A stretch of 64,000 bases of DNA from Lysobacter sp. Root916 (GTDB taxonomy: Bacteria > Pseudomonadota > Gammaproteobacteria > Xanthomonadales > Xanthomonadaceae). The stretch lies in assembly GCF_001429785.1 (NCBI RefSeq), contig NZ_LMJF01000001.1, positions 874,474-938,473 of the forward strand, read 5' to 3'. The position numbers were made by a program, and so were the translations under genes. This document shows positions 18,135 to 27,994 of the stretch, one piece after another; position 1 is the stretch's first letter; the number at the start of each line of letters is the position of its first letter. Below the pieces are notes generated by a model. The model ran no database searches, was not told the DNA's origin, and saw only the letters and a list, made by a program, of their open reading frames with translations.

Positions 18135-18602
18135 TCATATCTCGTAGCGATAGTGGCAGGACATCTTGATATCGCGCACGTAATCGTCGTAGAGGTAGCT
18201 GGCGCCGGCGTCCGCATGGCGCGAGGGGCGCAGCGCGGTCAGTTTCGCGACGAAGCGGGCGTCGGTGCCGTAGGGCAGAGGCGTGGCTTTCACCGTGGCG
18301 GGAATGGCATACAGCGTAGTCTCGAACCCGCGCGACCTGATGTTCAGCGCGAACACGCCCTCCGCCAGGGACTCGATCACCGTGGTTTCGGAGCCCGCGT
18401 CGCTGAGCGTGTAACGATGCTCGCGGCTGGAAACCACCAGGGACAGGGTTTCCTCGCTCGCCGGAATCGTGCCGTCGAGCTGCATGCTCGAGCCCTTGGT
18501 CAGCGGCGTGCAGGTCAGGCTGGCGGGGGCGGAGCCGGCGTGGGCTTGGCCCTGGTAGGCGTATGCAAGTATTGAGAATGCCAACAAACTGCCAAAACGC
18601 AT
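18135..18602 (-). CDS. secreted hypothetical protein
   Basis: A 155-residue protein with a clear signal peptide (MRFGSLLAFSILAYAYQGQAHA, cleavage after AHA) and a mature part with two cysteines (TCTP and MSCHYRYEI at the very end) that could form a disulfide. A GGAG sits 8 bp before the ATG. Not recognised. It belongs to a group of four minus-strand genes with lower GC than their surroundings. Confidence 0.68.
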   Translation of the reverse strand: MRFGSLLAFSILAYAYQGQAHAGSAPASLTCTPLTKGSSMQLDGTIPASEETLSLVVSSREHRYTLSDAGSETTVIESLAEGVFALNIRSRGFETTLYAIPATVKATPLPYGTDARFVAKLTALRPSRHADAGASYLYDDYVRDIKMSCHYRYEI

Positions 18603-18715
18603 GATGTATCTCCGGCTGAGCGGTTGCTGGCGGTATTTAAGCGGGTCGGCGCGCGGATTGCTGCTGGGCGTAGCGAGCCATGCAAGGGGGGGCGGTGCTG
18701 GTGCTTTGGTTCAAA

Positions 18716-19162
18716 TCAGCTTCCGGGTGCAATCGGGCATAAGAGTTGGGCTTCTTCTCTGGTGCCGCCGGCGAGGCCCTGCAGTTCGTATGCGAACCGG
18801 TCCAGCAGCACAGGTTCACTCACTAAATACAGCCTGGCTTCGTTGGCTACGCGATCGTGTGGAAAAGGTTGGAACTCATCCTGTTGATGAGTGCTGACGA
18901 ACAAGCGTCCAGGATCGCGGAACTCCAGGTGAGCATGGAATCCGCCACTCGCATACTCCGGGCCGAACGCCCCAAGACGGATATCCGAGGTCCCGACCAC
19001 CTGACACCGGAACTCCAGCATCTGCCTGACCAGGGAGGCGAGCGCGTCGTGCCCGACATAGACCGAATTGGCGAACGACGAATTCGTGCCGGCTACAACG
19101 ATGCGCAACTCGGTCAAATCGTCGTCCGACCAGATCCTGGAGAGCGAAATCGCGCCGCTCAT
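18716..19162 (-). CDS. hypothetical protein, no export signal
   Basis: A 148-residue cytoplasmic-looking protein beginning ISLSRIWSDDDLTELRIVV, mixed alpha/beta in character, with a GGFHAHLEFRDPGRLFVS segment. No motif recognised. Its start overlaps the stop of the upstream secreted gene (19159) by 4 bp, so the two are translationally coupled. The pairing of a secreted and a cytosolic small protein is compatible with many roles; nothing decides between them. Confidence 0.62.
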   Translation of the reverse strand: MSGAISLSRIWSDDDLTELRIVVAGTNSSFANSVYVGHDALASLVRQMLEFRCQVVGTSDIRLGAFGPEYASGGFHAHLEFRDPGRLFVSTHQQDEFQPFPHDRVANEARLYLVSEPVLLDRFAYELQGLAGGTREEAQLLCPIAPGS

Positions 19163-19548
19163 GCATTCGAGCCGGAGGCGGGATCGCCATCGCCCCGAAT
19201 CTCCTTCAGAAGCTGATTGCAGCTATTGGTCTGCTGTTCCTTCGGCGCTGCGCGCAAGCGTTCGTCCAGCCAGATCTGGTTGTCGCGAATCGTGCGGATG
19301 GTGTCGACGCCGGTGCGTCGCCCCTCTTCGGCGATGATGTCGCGGCCGGCCTTCACCTTGTCGGCGTTGGCGGCCTTCCATTCCTTCAAGGCGGCGTCGT
19401 AGGCGTCGCGGTGTTCGGGAAACAGCTGTTTACAGGTCTTCACCCCGAGCGGATACGAGCTCGAGTTGCCGAAAGCGATGACCGAGTCCAGGTTCGAGTC
19501 CGGCGGTAGGCCACCGATTGCGGCGGCTAACAGAATCGGGAGCAGCAT
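19159..19548 (-). CDS. secreted small protein, unknown
   Basis: A 129-residue protein with a short N-terminal hydrophobic segment (LLPILLAAAIGGLPPDSN) that probably directs export, and a charged helical mature part containing two cysteines (VKTCKQLF, TNSCNQLL) and an alanine/lysine-rich helix. Not recognised. Coupled (4 bp overlap) to the downstream 148-residue gene. Confidence 0.62.
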   Translation of the reverse strand: MLLPILLAAAIGGLPPDSNLDSVIAFGNSSSYPLGVKTCKQLFPEHRDAYDAALKEWKAANADKVKAGRDIIAEEGRRTGVDTIRTIRDNQIWLDERLRAAPKEQQTNSCNQLLKEIRGDGDPASGSNA

Positions 19549-19655
19549 GCGGGTTCCCCTGAGTGATCCGGCATTTTGGCGCAGTGGAAGAAACGCGAAC
19601 AGGGCTGCGATCGAGGTCGGCGGAGCGAGCCGAGTCGATTAAGCCGCGCCATCGC

Positions 19656-20045
19656 CTAGGCCTGTTGCGATCCGCCCCGCAAAGTACGCGCCGCCTCCTC
19701 CCAATGCTCGCCATCGAACCCGTGCACGGGCAGGCACGCCAGGTCCACGCCCTCCAGGCAGCGGATATTTACCACCCACACGCTCGGGTCCAGGCGCGGG
19801 CGCGAGAACGGCGAGATGCCGCAATGCCGACACGAATAGTGTTTCGCGGTCATGGTGTTGAACTGGTACAGGGTCAGCTCGGATTCGCCGCTGAGGATGC
19901 GCAGGCCGGCATCCGCGGTGCCGTGCCAGAGCGCGCCCTTGCGGCGGCAGATCGAACAGTTGCACTCGATCGCGTACTTCACTTCGCCGTCGAGCTCGAA
20001 GCTCACGCGGCCGCAATGGCAGGAACCGCGATAGGTCTGTTGCAT
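19656..20045 (-). CDS. GFA (glutathione-dependent formaldehyde-activating) family protein
   Basis: A 129-residue zinc protein of the GFA/CENP-V fold. Ligand pattern: SCHCGRV (residues 8-14), ECNCSICRRKG (about 28-38) and a later SCRHCGI, with LYQFNTMTAKHYSC typical of the family. It starts at MQQTYRGSCHCG (ATG 20045); the frame stays open to 20090 without a better start. Family members act on glutathione-linked small molecules; the real substrate here is unknown. Confidence 0.87.
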   Translation of the reverse strand: MQQTYRGSCHCGRVSFELDGEVKYAIECNCSICRRKGALWHGTADAGLRILSGESELTLYQFNTMTAKHYSCRHCGISPFSRPRLDPSVWVVNIRCLEGVDLACLPVHGFDGEHWEEAARTLRGGSQQA

Positions 20046-20211
20046 GGCGTCTGATCTCCTTGGCGGCCTGCTCGCGCCCATGGCGATCATACGGCCGCTC
20101 CGATGTCGCCGGCATTCGGATTAATCCTAGGCCGCATCGGGTGTAGCGCCGATAGTGGCGCGCCAGGCGGCTTCCTAAGCTGGACGCACACGATTCGGTG
20201 CGGGCGGGGCG

Positions 20212-22599
20212 ATGGCGAAGGGCGTCGGGATCAGGGCAACGACGGTGGCGGCTTTCGGTCCGGCGGCCGCGATCGGCTTGCTGGGCGGTACGGCGGTCAG
20301 TCTCGCGGCCCCCGTTCTGTCGCCGGTTCTGTTGTTGTTGCCCCTACTCATGGTCGGCGCGTGGGTCTGGCGCCGCTGCGGTCGCGCGTGGCGCTTGCTC
20401 GGGGTCGTCTTGGTGGGGTTCGCCTGGACCGGGCTGCACGCGGGCTACGCCTTGTCCCGGCAGCTGCCGCCGGAGTGGGAACGGCGGCAGGCGACGGTGT
20501 CCGGTCGCATCGTCGAAATGCCGGTGCACGAAGTCAGGCGCACGCGCTTCGCGTTCCGCGTCGATGGCGGCGACGATCAGCCGGCGCCCTTGCGCGGGCG
20601 GCTGTTACGCCTGTCGTGGTACAGCGAGGATCGCGTCGAGCGTGAGCGGTTGCGCGCGGGCCAGCGCTGGCGCTGGAAGCTGCGGCTGCGCGCACCGCGC
20701 GGCCTGCGCAATCCGGGCGGCGCCGACGCCGAGAAGTACGCGCTAATGCAGGGTCTGAGCGCGAACGGCTATCTGGTCGCCGCCGAGCAAGCGCAACTGT
20801 TGGCGCCGGCGAGCGGGCTGGAGGCCTTGCGCGAACGCCTGTCGGACCGCATCCGCGACGCGGTCGCGGCGCCCTCGTCGCGCTACGTGCGCGCGCTCGC
20901 GTTGGGCGACACCCGCGCCTTGGACGAGCGCGACTGGGAGGTGTTGCGCGCGAACGGACTCACCCACCTGATCGCGATCTCCGGTTTCCACGTCGGCCTG
21001 GTCGCGGGCTTCTTCGCCTTGATCGTGCGCGGCGTGTGGCGCCTGCGGCCGGGGTTGGCGCGGCGTTGGCCGCGGCCGATCGCCGCGGCCTCGGCGGCCG
21101 CCACCGGTGCCTTGCTCTACGCCGCGCTGGCGGGGTTCGCGTTGCCCACGGTGCGTACCCTGCTGATGATCGCGGTGGTCGCCGGCGTGCGTCTGTCGCG
21201 GCGGCCGTTCGAGGGCGCCGCGGCGCTGGCCCTGGCCGCGATCGCGGTCCTGCTGGTGGATCCGCTGGCGGTGCTGGGTGCGGGCTTCTGGCTGAGCTTT
21301 CTCGGGGTGGCCTGGCTGCTGTGGTGCCTGCCACGCAGCGGGCCGCGGCCTTCGCTGCTGCGCGAGTTCCTGTCGGCGCAGGGCGTGGCCACCCTGGGTC
21401 TGCTGCCGGCCTGCGTGGCGCTGTTCGGCCAGGCCTCCTTGGCGGGCCCGCTCGCGAACCTGCTCGCCGTGCCTTGGTGGAGCCTGGTGGTGGTGCCGCT
21501 GGCCTTGATCGGCACCGGGCTGGATCTGCTGTGGACGGGAGCGGGCGAGGGTGCCTGGCGCCTGGCGGCGCTCTGCTTCGATCTGAGTTGGCCCTGCTTC
21601 GAGCGCCTGGCCACGGGCGGCCTGGCGTTGTGGTGGTTGCCGCAGGCGCCATGGTTCGCCCTGCCGCTGGCCCTGCTCGGAGCGTTCTGGCTGTTGCTGC
21701 CGCGCGGGGTGCCCGGCAAGCCCTTGGCCCTGCTGCTGTGGCTGCCGTTGCTGTGGCCGGACCGGAACCTGCCGCAGCCCGGCGAGGCCGAGTTGACCGT
21801 GATCGACGTCGGCCAAGGGCTGTCGGTGCACGTGCGTACCGCGCGCCACGAGCTGCTGTACGACTTCGGGCCGGCCGTGGTCGACGGCTACGACGCCGGC
21901 GAACGCGCGGTGCTGCCGACCCTGCGCGCGCTGGGTGTGCGCTCGCTGGACCGGCTGGTGGTCAGCCATGCCGACAACGATCACGCGGGCGGGCTGGAGG
22001 CGGTGGCGCGGGCCTACCCCGGCGACGACCGGCGCGCACCCGAAGGGGCCGGAATCGCGCTGGCCCGGGCCTGCGTGGCCGGCGAGGCCTGGACCTGGGA
22101 CGGGGTGCGCTTCCGCTTCCTGCACCCGCCGCCGTATTTCCCTTATCTGCGCAACGAGTCCAGTTGCGTGCTGCGCATCGACACCGCCCATGGCGCGGTG
22201 CTGCTGACCGGCGACATCGGTGAGGTGGTCGAGCGCGATCTGGTCCGTCGCGATCGCGAGAGCGGCCGTCGCGACCTGCGCGCCGATGTGGTCCTGGTTC
22301 CCCATCACGGCAGCCGGGGCTCGTCGGATCCGGCCTTCGTGGCCGCCACCGGCGCCCGCCACGCCCTGATCTCCAGCGGCTACGGCAATCGCTACGGGCA
22401 CCCCAAGCCGCAGGTGCTGACGCGCTGGCGCGCGGCCGGCGCCAGCGTCTGGGACACCAGCCGCGGCGGGGCCCTGCGACTGCGGCTCGCGGCGGAGGGG
22501 CTCAAGCTGGAAACGCGACGCCAGGCACATCCGAGGCTGTGGGACGCGGCCAGGCGGGTGGAGGCCGCGCCGCCTGGGCTATCCTATCGGTCAGATTGA
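20212..22599 (+). CDS. comEC: DNA internalization competence protein ComEC/Rec2
   Basis: A 795-residue inner-membrane channel for single-stranded DNA uptake in natural transformation. Order: N-terminal helices, an OB-like DUF4131 region (about residues 70-180), the Competence domain with GLTHLIAISGFHVGLVAGFF (about 245-265) and several membrane helices to about residue 510, then a C-terminal metallo-beta-lactamase domain (VIDVGQGLSVHV, metal motif SHADNDHAGG near residue 585, VPHHGSRGSSD). All parts are present, so it is probably functional. The ATG lies just after GGGCGGGGCG. Confidence 0.95.
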   Translation: MAKGVGIRATTVAAFGPAAAIGLLGGTAVSLAAPVLSPVLLLLPLLMVGAWVWRRCGRAWRLLGVVLVGFAWTGLHAGYALSRQLPPEWERRQATVSGRIVEMPVHEVRRTRFAFRVDGGDDQPAPLRGRLLRLSWYSEDRVERERLRAGQRWRWKLRLRAPRGLRNPGGADAEKYALMQGLSANGYLVAAEQAQLLAPASGLEALRERLSDRIRDAVAAPSSRYVRALALGDTRALDERDWEVLRANGLTHLIAISGFHVGLVAGFFALIVRGVWRLRPGLARRWPRPIAAASAAATGALLYAALAGFALPTVRTLLMIAVVAGVRLSRRPFEGAAALALAAIAVLLVDPLAVLGAGFWLSFLGVAWLLWCLPRSGPRPSLLREFLSAQGVATLGLLPACVALFGQASLAGPLANLLAVPWWSLVVVPLALIGTGLDLLWTGAGEGAWRLAALCFDLSWPCFERLATGGLALWWLPQAPWFALPLALLGAFWLLLPRGVPGKPLALLLWLPLLWPDRNLPQPGEAELTVIDVGQGLSVHVRTARHELLYDFGPAVVDGYDAGERAVLPTLRALGVRSLDRLVVSHADNDHAGGLEAVARAYPGDDRRAPEGAGIALARACVAGEAWTWDGVRFRFLHPPPYFPYLRNESSCVLRIDTAHGAVLLTGDIGEVVERDLVRRDRESGRRDLRADVVLVPHHGSRGSSDPAFVAATGARHALISSGYGNRYGHPKPQVLTRWRAAGASVWDTSRGGALRLRLAAEGLKLETRRQAHPRLWDAARRVEAAPPGLSYRSD

Positions 22600-22627
22600 C
22601 GCGGCCGAATGGGCCGGAGGTTCGCGA

Positions 22628-23296
22628 GTGCTGGAACTGATCAAGGCCGGCGGTTGGCCGATGATCCCGCTGTTGCTGCTGTCGGCCGTCGCGCTGGCGA
22701 TCATCATCGAGCGGTTGTGGACGTTGCGGCGCAAGGCCGTGCTGCCGCCCGAGCTGGGCAAGGAAGTCCGTGCCTGGGCCGGTCGCGGCAAGCTGGACCC
22801 GGCCCACATCGAATCCCTGCGTGCGACCTCGCCGCTGGGCGCGCTGCTGGCCGCGGCCCTGGACGTGCGCGGTCGCCCGCGCGACGAGATCCGCGAGCGC
22901 ATCGAGGACGTGGGCCGCCACCTGGTCCACCGCATGGAGCGTTACCTCAACACCCTCGGCACGATCTCGGCCGCCGGTCCGCTGCTAGGCCTGTTCGGCA
23001 CCGTGGTCGGCATGATCCAGATGTTCCTGGGCATCCTCGATCACGGCATCGGCGACGTGAACCAGCTCGCCGGCGGCATCGGCAAGGCCCTGGTCTGCAC
23101 CGCGGCCGGCATGATCGTGGCGATCCCGGCGCTGATCGCGCACCGCTGGTTCCGCGGCCGCATCGCCGAGTACATCGTGGCGATGGAGCACGAGGCGATC
23201 CAGTTGCTGGACACCCTGGACCCGCGCACGCCCGCGCGCCCGGTCGCAGCCACGCCGGCGGCGCCGGCGTCGGCGCAGCAGCAGGCCGCGGGCTGA
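22628..23296 (+). CDS. exbB: MotA/TolQ/ExbB proton channel protein
   Basis: A 222-residue inner-membrane protein with three helices (about residues 8-27, 110-135 and 150-175). The conserved block NTLGTISAAGPLLGLFGTVVGMIQMF and the GGIGKALVCTAAGMIVAIPALIAHRWF segment are typical of ExbB/TolQ. It powers TonB- or Tol-dependent transport with ExbD. GTG start at 22628 preceded by GGAGG (22616-22620). Its position before msbA is common in Xanthomonadaceae. Confidence 0.92.
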   Translation: MLELIKAGGWPMIPLLLLSAVALAIIIERLWTLRRKAVLPPELGKEVRAWAGRGKLDPAHIESLRATSPLGALLAAALDVRGRPRDEIRERIEDVGRHLVHRMERYLNTLGTISAAGPLLGLFGTVVGMIQMFLGILDHGIGDVNQLAGGIGKALVCTAAGMIVAIPALIAHRWFRGRIAEYIVAMEHEAIQLLDTLDPRTPARPVAATPAAPASAQQQAAG

Positions 23297-23308
23297 GGCA
23301 GGGCCGGC

Positions 23309-23758
23309 ATGCGCATACGCGACCACCGCGCCGACGACGAGCCGGAGATCAACCTGGTCCCGTTGATCGACGTGATCCTGGTGCTGATCATCTTCTTCGT
23401 GGTCACCGCCACCTTCGACGCGCGTTCGGTGCTCAAGCTGGAGCTGCCGCGTGCCAGCGGCGAGCCGGTCAGCGACGCGTCCAAGGCGCTGATCGTGTTG
23501 GTCAACGCCGATGGCCGCTATTTCGTCGACGATCGTGAAGTGCTGCGCGACGATCTGGAATCGCTGAAGACCACCATCGCCGAGGTCGCTGGCAGCGACC
23601 GCGAGCGCCCGGTGATGCTGCGCGCCGACGCGCGCACGCCCTACCAGGCGGTGGTGACCGTATACGACGCCCTGGGCCAGCTCGGCTTTCGCCGCATCAT
23701 GAGCGCGACCGCGCCGCCGGCCGGCACGGGCGCCGCGCCCAGCGAGGGCAAGCGGTGA
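23309..23758 (+). CDS. exbD: ExbD/TolR biopolymer transport protein
   Basis: A 149-residue protein with one N-terminal membrane helix: EPEINLVPLIDVILVLIIFFVVTATF, whose Asp (about residue 24) is the proton-carrying residue in the family. The rest is periplasmic. It follows exbB by 12 bp and its stop overlaps the msbA GTG start. Confidence 0.93.
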   Translation: MRIRDHRADDEPEINLVPLIDVILVLIIFFVVTATFDARSVLKLELPRASGEPVSDASKALIVLVNADGRYFVDDREVLRDDLESLKTTIAEVAGSDRERPVMLRADARTPYQAVVTVYDALGQLGFRRIMSATAPPAGTGAAPSEGKR

Positions 23759-25503
23759 CCGCCCAGGTATCGCCCTGGCAGACCTACCGCCGCCTGCTCG
23801 GCTTCGCCCGTCCCTACGGCGGGCTGTTGTGGCTGGCCCTGATCGGCATGCTGGTCGAGGCCGCCGCGGCCGGCATCTTCACCACCTTGATGACGCCGAT
23901 CATCAATCTGACCTTCATCGAGAAGGAAAAGAACCTCAGCACCCTGTTGCCGCTGGCGATCGTCGGCCTGTTCCTGCTGCGCGGCGTGGCCGGCTACGTC
24001 ACCGACTACCACATGGCCAAGGCCGGCCGCAGCATCGCGCGCGACCTGCGCGTGAACGTGCTGGGCAAGTACCTGCGCCTGCCGGGCCTGCGCTTCGACA
24101 CCGAGCCGGTGCCGTCGATGCTGGTGCGCCTGGGCTCGGACAGCGACCAGGTCGCGCAGGCCGCGGTCGATGCGATGAAGGTGATGCTGCAGCAGAGCTT
24201 TCAGGCCATCGCGCTGCTGGGCGCGATGCTGTTCGCGAGCTGGCAGGTGACCCTGGCGGTGCTGTTGATGGCGCCGCCGCTGGCCTTCGTGATGGACAAG
24301 ATCGGCCGCCGTTACCGTCGCATCAGCCATCGCATCCAGGAGAGCGCGGGCGCGTTGCTGCAGTCGGCCGATCAGGCACTGGGCAACCACCAGGAGGTCA
24401 AGGTCTACGGCGCCCAGGACGTCGAGCTGGCGCGCTACGGCGCGATCGCCGACAACCACCTCAAGCTGAGCATGAAGGTCGAGTCCACGCGCTCCATCGC
24501 CTCGGCGATGGTGCAGCTGATGGGCGCGGTCGGTCTGGCGCTGTTGCTGTTCGTGGCCGGGCGCGAAGCCCTGGCCGGGCGCCTGGACGCGGGCAAGTTC
24601 GTGACCCTGATGACCTCGATGATCGCGATCATCCCGGCCCTGCGTCAGCTCACCAACGTGCAGAACATGCTGCAACGGGGTGTGGCCTCGGCCGAGCGCC
24701 TGTTCTCGGTACTGGACGCCGACGACGAACCCGACAACGGCAGCCGTCCGCTCACCCGCGCGCGCGGCGAGCTCGAGTTCCGCGATGTGGTCGCGCGCTA
24801 TCCGGGCCAGAAGGACCCGGCGCTGGCCGACATCAGTTTCAGCGCCAGGCCCGGCACGGTCACCGCCATCGTCGGCCGCTCCGGCAGCGGCAAATCGACC
24901 CTGATCAAGCTGATTCCGCGTTTCTACGAGCCTGAATCCGGCCAGATCCTGCTCGACGGCCATCCGCTGCAGGACTACCGCTTGGCCGACCTGCGCCGTC
25001 AGATCGCCCTGGTCGGCCAGCAGGTGATGCTGTTCGATGGCACCGTGGCCGCCAACGTCGCCTACGGCGAGTTGCAGGAAGCCGCGCCCGAAGGCCTGGA
25101 GCGCGCGGTGCGCGGCGCCAATGCGATGGAATTCGTCGAGCGCCTGTCCGAGGGCGTGCAGACCCACATCGGCGCCAAGGGCGGCAAGCTCTCCGGCGGC
25201 CAGCGCCAGCGCCTGGCGATCGCGCGCGCGATGCTCAAGGACGCGCCGATTTTGATCCTCGACGAGGCCACCGCGGCGCTGGACACCGAATCCGAACGCC
25301 TGGTGCAGGACGCCCTCGACCGGCTGATGCCCGACCGCACCACCCTGGTGATCGCGCACCGGCTCTCGACCATCGAGCACGCCGACCAGGTGCTGGTGCT
25401 GGACCAGGGCCGCATCGTCGAGCGCGGCAGCCACGCACAGTTGCTGGAGCAGGGCGGCCTGTACGCGCACCTGCACCGCATGCAGTTCCGCGAGGCGGAG
25501 TAG
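23755..25503 (+). CDS. msbA: lipid A export ABC transporter MsbA
   Basis: A 582-residue half transporter that flips lipid A-core across the inner membrane. N-terminal six-helix domain (about residues 20-320), then the ATPase domain: Walker A GRSGSGKSTL (about 376-385), Q-loop LVGQQVMLFDGTV, signature LSGGQRQR, Walker B ILILDEATAALD and switch IAHR. GTG start overlapping the exbD stop. Followed 3 bp later by lpxK, the usual msbA-lpxK pairing. Confidence 0.96.
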   Translation: MTAQVSPWQTYRRLLGFARPYGGLLWLALIGMLVEAAAAGIFTTLMTPIINLTFIEKEKNLSTLLPLAIVGLFLLRGVAGYVTDYHMAKAGRSIARDLRVNVLGKYLRLPGLRFDTEPVPSMLVRLGSDSDQVAQAAVDAMKVMLQQSFQAIALLGAMLFASWQVTLAVLLMAPPLAFVMDKIGRRYRRISHRIQESAGALLQSADQALGNHQEVKVYGAQDVELARYGAIADNHLKLSMKVESTRSIASAMVQLMGAVGLALLLFVAGREALAGRLDAGKFVTLMTSMIAIIPALRQLTNVQNMLQRGVASAERLFSVLDADDEPDNGSRPLTRARGELEFRDVVARYPGQKDPALADISFSARPGTVTAIVGRSGSGKSTLIKLIPRFYEPESGQILLDGHPLQDYRLADLRRQIALVGQQVMLFDGTVAANVAYGELQEAAPEGLERAVRGANAMEFVERLSEGVQTHIGAKGGKLSGGQRQRLAIARAMLKDAPILILDEATAALDTESERLVQDALDRLMPDRTTLVIAHRLSTIEHADQVLVLDQGRIVERGSHAQLLEQGGLYAHLHRMQFREAE

Positions 25504-25506
25504 GGC

Positions 25507-26526
25507 ATGGCCGGCGGTTCCCACGAGCGCCGCGCGCGCCTGCCGGCGTACTGGTACGGCGACGCGCCGATTCCGCTCGGCGCACGCCTGCTGTCGGCGC
25601 TATACGGCAGCGTCAGCGGCTTGCGCCGCGGCCTGTACCTGAAGGGCTGGCTGCGTCGCCGCCATCCCGGCGTGCCGGTGATCGTGGTCGGCAACATCAC
25701 CGCCGGTGGCGCCGGCAAGACCCCGATGACGATCGCCCTGGTCGAGCGCCTGCGCGCCGAGGGCTGGAACCCGGGCGTCGCCAGCCGCGGCTACGGCCGC
25801 GAGCGTGCGGCGCAGCCGATGTGGGTCGAGGCCGCCACCGATCCCGCCTTGGGCGGCGACGAACCGGTCCTGATCGCCATGCGCACCGGCGTCAAAGTGC
25901 GCGTCGACCGCGACCGCGTCGTGGCCGCGCGCGCGCTGGTCGAGGCCGGCTGCGACGTGGTGGTCTGCGACGACGGACTGCAGCATTACCGACTGGCGCG
26001 CGACATCGAGATCGAGGTGGTCGACGGCCGTCGCCGCTACGGCAACGCGCAACTGCTGCCCGCCGGCCCGCTGCGCGAACTGCCCGAGCGCGCCGCGCGT
26101 TGCGACTTCCGCGTGGTCAACGGCGGCGAGACCGGCTTCGGCGAATGGCCGATGCGCCTGGTCGCCGACCAGGCCCAGCCGGTGCTGGGCGGGCGCGGGC
26201 GCAAGCTCAGCGCCTATTCCGGCCAGCGCGTGCATGCCGTTGCCGGCATCGGCGATCCCGAGCGCTACTTCGCCATGCTGCGCGGCTTCGGCATCGCCTT
26301 GGTCCCGCACGCGTTTCCCGACCACCATCGCTACAGCGCCGCCGATTTCGAGTTCGGCAGCCAACTGCCGGTGCTGATGACCGAGAAGGACGCGGTCAAG
26401 CTGGTCGGCGTGGGCGAGGGCTCCTTCGTCACCGAGCAGTTCTTCAGCGTGCCGGTGCGCACCGAACTGCCCGAGGCCTTCTGGGTGTCGTTGCTGGCCA
26501 AGCTGGCGGCATTGAAAGGGCGCTAG
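25507..26526 (+). CDS. lpxK: tetraacyldisaccharide 4'-kinase
   Basis: A 339-residue inner-membrane-associated kinase that phosphorylates the lipid A disaccharide. N-terminal anchor region, then a P-loop variant [12 protein letters not shown] (about residues 61-72), GYGRE (about 97), the [15 protein letters not shown] block with catalytic Asp (about 157) and [15 protein letters not shown] at 25507, 3 bp after msbA. The 214 bp after it hold no gene. Confidence 0.96.
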   Translation: MAGGSHERRARLPAYWYGDAPIPLGARLLSALYGSVSGLRRGLYLKGWLRRRHPGVPVIVVGNITAGGAGKTPMTIALVERLRAEGWNPGVASRGYGRERAAQPMWVEAATDPALGGDEPVLIAMRTGVKVRVDRDRVVAARALVEAGCDVVVCDDGLQHYRLARDIEIEVVDGRRRYGNAQLLPAGPLRELPERAARCDFRVVNGGETGFGEWPMRLVADQAQPVLGGRGRKLSAYSGQRVHAVAGIGDPERYFAMLRGFGIALVPHAFPDHHRYSAADFEFGSQLPVLMTEKDAVKLVGVGEGSFVTEQFFSVPVRTELPEAFWVSLLAKLAALKGR

Positions 26527-26740
26527 CGGCCGCGATGCGGGCCGCATCGAACACAAATCCTGCCGCAGGCGTGAAGCACCGGCTCTTACGCTGATCGGTC
26601 GGTATTCGGCGGGCCGGGGCGGGCATGCCGGAGCGGGCCGCAACGCGCATCCGCGAGCTCCGCCGTAAGATGAGACAGGCTGCGGTTTGCCCTGCGCCGT
26701 CAGCCCACACCCCGCGGCCCGTCCGCGAAACGGAAATCCC

Positions 26741-27508
26741 ATGTCCCAGGACTTCGTCGTCGCCATTCCCGCCCGTTACGCCGCCACGCGTCTGCCCGGC
26801 AAGCCGCTGCGCCTGCTCGCCGGCGAGCCGCTGGTGCTGCACGTCGCGCGCCGCGCGCTCGCGGCCGGTGCGCGCGAGGTGTGGGTAGCGGCCGACGACG
26901 CGCGCATCGCGCAGGCCCTGCGCGACAGCGGCGTACAGGTGGCGATGACCTCGACCGAACACGCCTCCGGCACCGATCGCCTGGCCGAATGCGCGCGCAT
27001 CGCCGGCTGGTCGGACGACACCGTGGTGGTCAACCTGCAAGGCGACGAGCCGTTCGCGCCGGCCGCGGGCGTGCGCGCCTGCGCCGAGGCGCTGCGCGCG
27101 AGCGGCGCGGAGATGTCGACCCTGGCCGCGCCGGTGACCGAGGTCGAAACCCTGCTCGATCCCAATGCGGTCAAGCTGGTGCGCGCGGCCAACGGCGACG
27201 CGCTGTACTTCAGCCGCGCGCCGATCCCGTGGCCGCGCGACGAGTTCGCGCGCGACCGCGAGCGCATGCCCGAGCACGGGCAGTGGCTACGCCACATCGG
27301 CATTTACGGCTACCGCGCCGGATTCCTGCAGCGCTTCGCGGCGATGCCGCCGGGGCGGCTGGAGCGGATCGAATCGCTGGAGCAGCTGCGCGTGCTCGAG
27401 GCCGGGCACCGCATCGCGGTCGCGCTTACGCCCGAACCGTTTCCGCCCGGCGTGGACACCCCGGAAGACCTCGCGCGCGCCGAGTCGCGCCTGGCTCAGG
27501 ACGCCTGA
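26741..27508 (+). CDS. kdsB: 3-deoxy-manno-octulosonate cytidylyltransferase
   Basis: A 255-residue cytoplasmic enzyme that makes CMP-KDO for LPS inner core. The N-terminal nucleotide-binding motif is [15 protein letters not shown] (residues 9-23). Other signatures: [21 protein letters not shown], the [12 protein letters not shown] block and [14 protein letters not shown]. Start at ATG 26741 ([13 protein letters not shown]); an upstream in-frame ATG at 26687 would add a non-conserved extension. Confidence 0.97.
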   Translation: MSQDFVVAIPARYAATRLPGKPLRLLAGEPLVLHVARRALAAGAREVWVAADDARIAQALRDSGVQVAMTSTEHASGTDRLAECARIAGWSDDTVVVNLQGDEPFAPAAGVRACAEALRASGAEMSTLAAPVTEVETLLDPNAVKLVRAANGDALYFSRAPIPWPRDEFARDRERMPEHGQWLRHIGIYGYRAGFLQRFAAMPPGRLERIESLEQLRVLEAGHRIAVALTPEPFPPGVDTPEDLARAESRLAQDA

Positions 27509-27511
27509 GCG

Positions 27512-27994
27512 GTGCGCCTGCTGGTGGTCTGCCTGGGCAACATCTGCCGCTCGCCGGTGGCCGAAGGCGTGCTGCGCGCGCGTATCGCCGCCTCGACGTT
27601 GGCCGGCCAGGTCGAACTGGATTCGGCCGGCACCGGCGACTGGCACGTGGGCCAGCCGCCGGACCGGCGCGCGATCGCCAACGCGGCCGAGCACGGCATC
27701 GACATCGCCGGCCTGCGCGCGCGCCAGCTGCAGGCCGCCGACTACCGCGACTTCGACTGGTTGCTGTGCGCCGACCGCGCCAACCTGCGCGACGTGCAGG
27801 CGCGCGCGCCGCGCGGCGCGCGTGCGCAGGCGGCCTTGCTGCTGGATTGGACCGGCGTTGAAAGCCAGGGCGAGGTGCCCGATCCCTACACCGGCGGTCC
27901 CGCCCAGTTCGAACACGTGTTCGGCCTGCTGGACCGCGCCGCCGACGGCGCGATCGCGCGCCTGCGCGAGGAATTGGGGTTGCGCGGGCGCTAG
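27512..27994 (+). CDS. low molecular weight protein-tyrosine phosphatase
   Basis: A 160-residue phosphatase. The N-terminal P-loop VCLGNICRSP (residues 6-15) contains the catalytic Cys and Arg, and the VPDPYTGG loop (about residue 122) provides the general-acid Asp. Usually such enzymes dephosphorylate tyrosine kinases of exopolysaccharide export or other proteins. GTG start 3 bp after the kdsB stop suggests co-transcription with the LPS genes. Confidence 0.92.
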   Translation: MRLLVVCLGNICRSPVAEGVLRARIAASTLAGQVELDSAGTGDWHVGQPPDRRAIANAAEHGIDIAGLRARQLQAADYRDFDWLLCADRANLRDVQARAPRGARAQAALLLDWTGVESQGEVPDPYTGGPAQFEHVFGLLDRAADGAIARLREELGLRGR

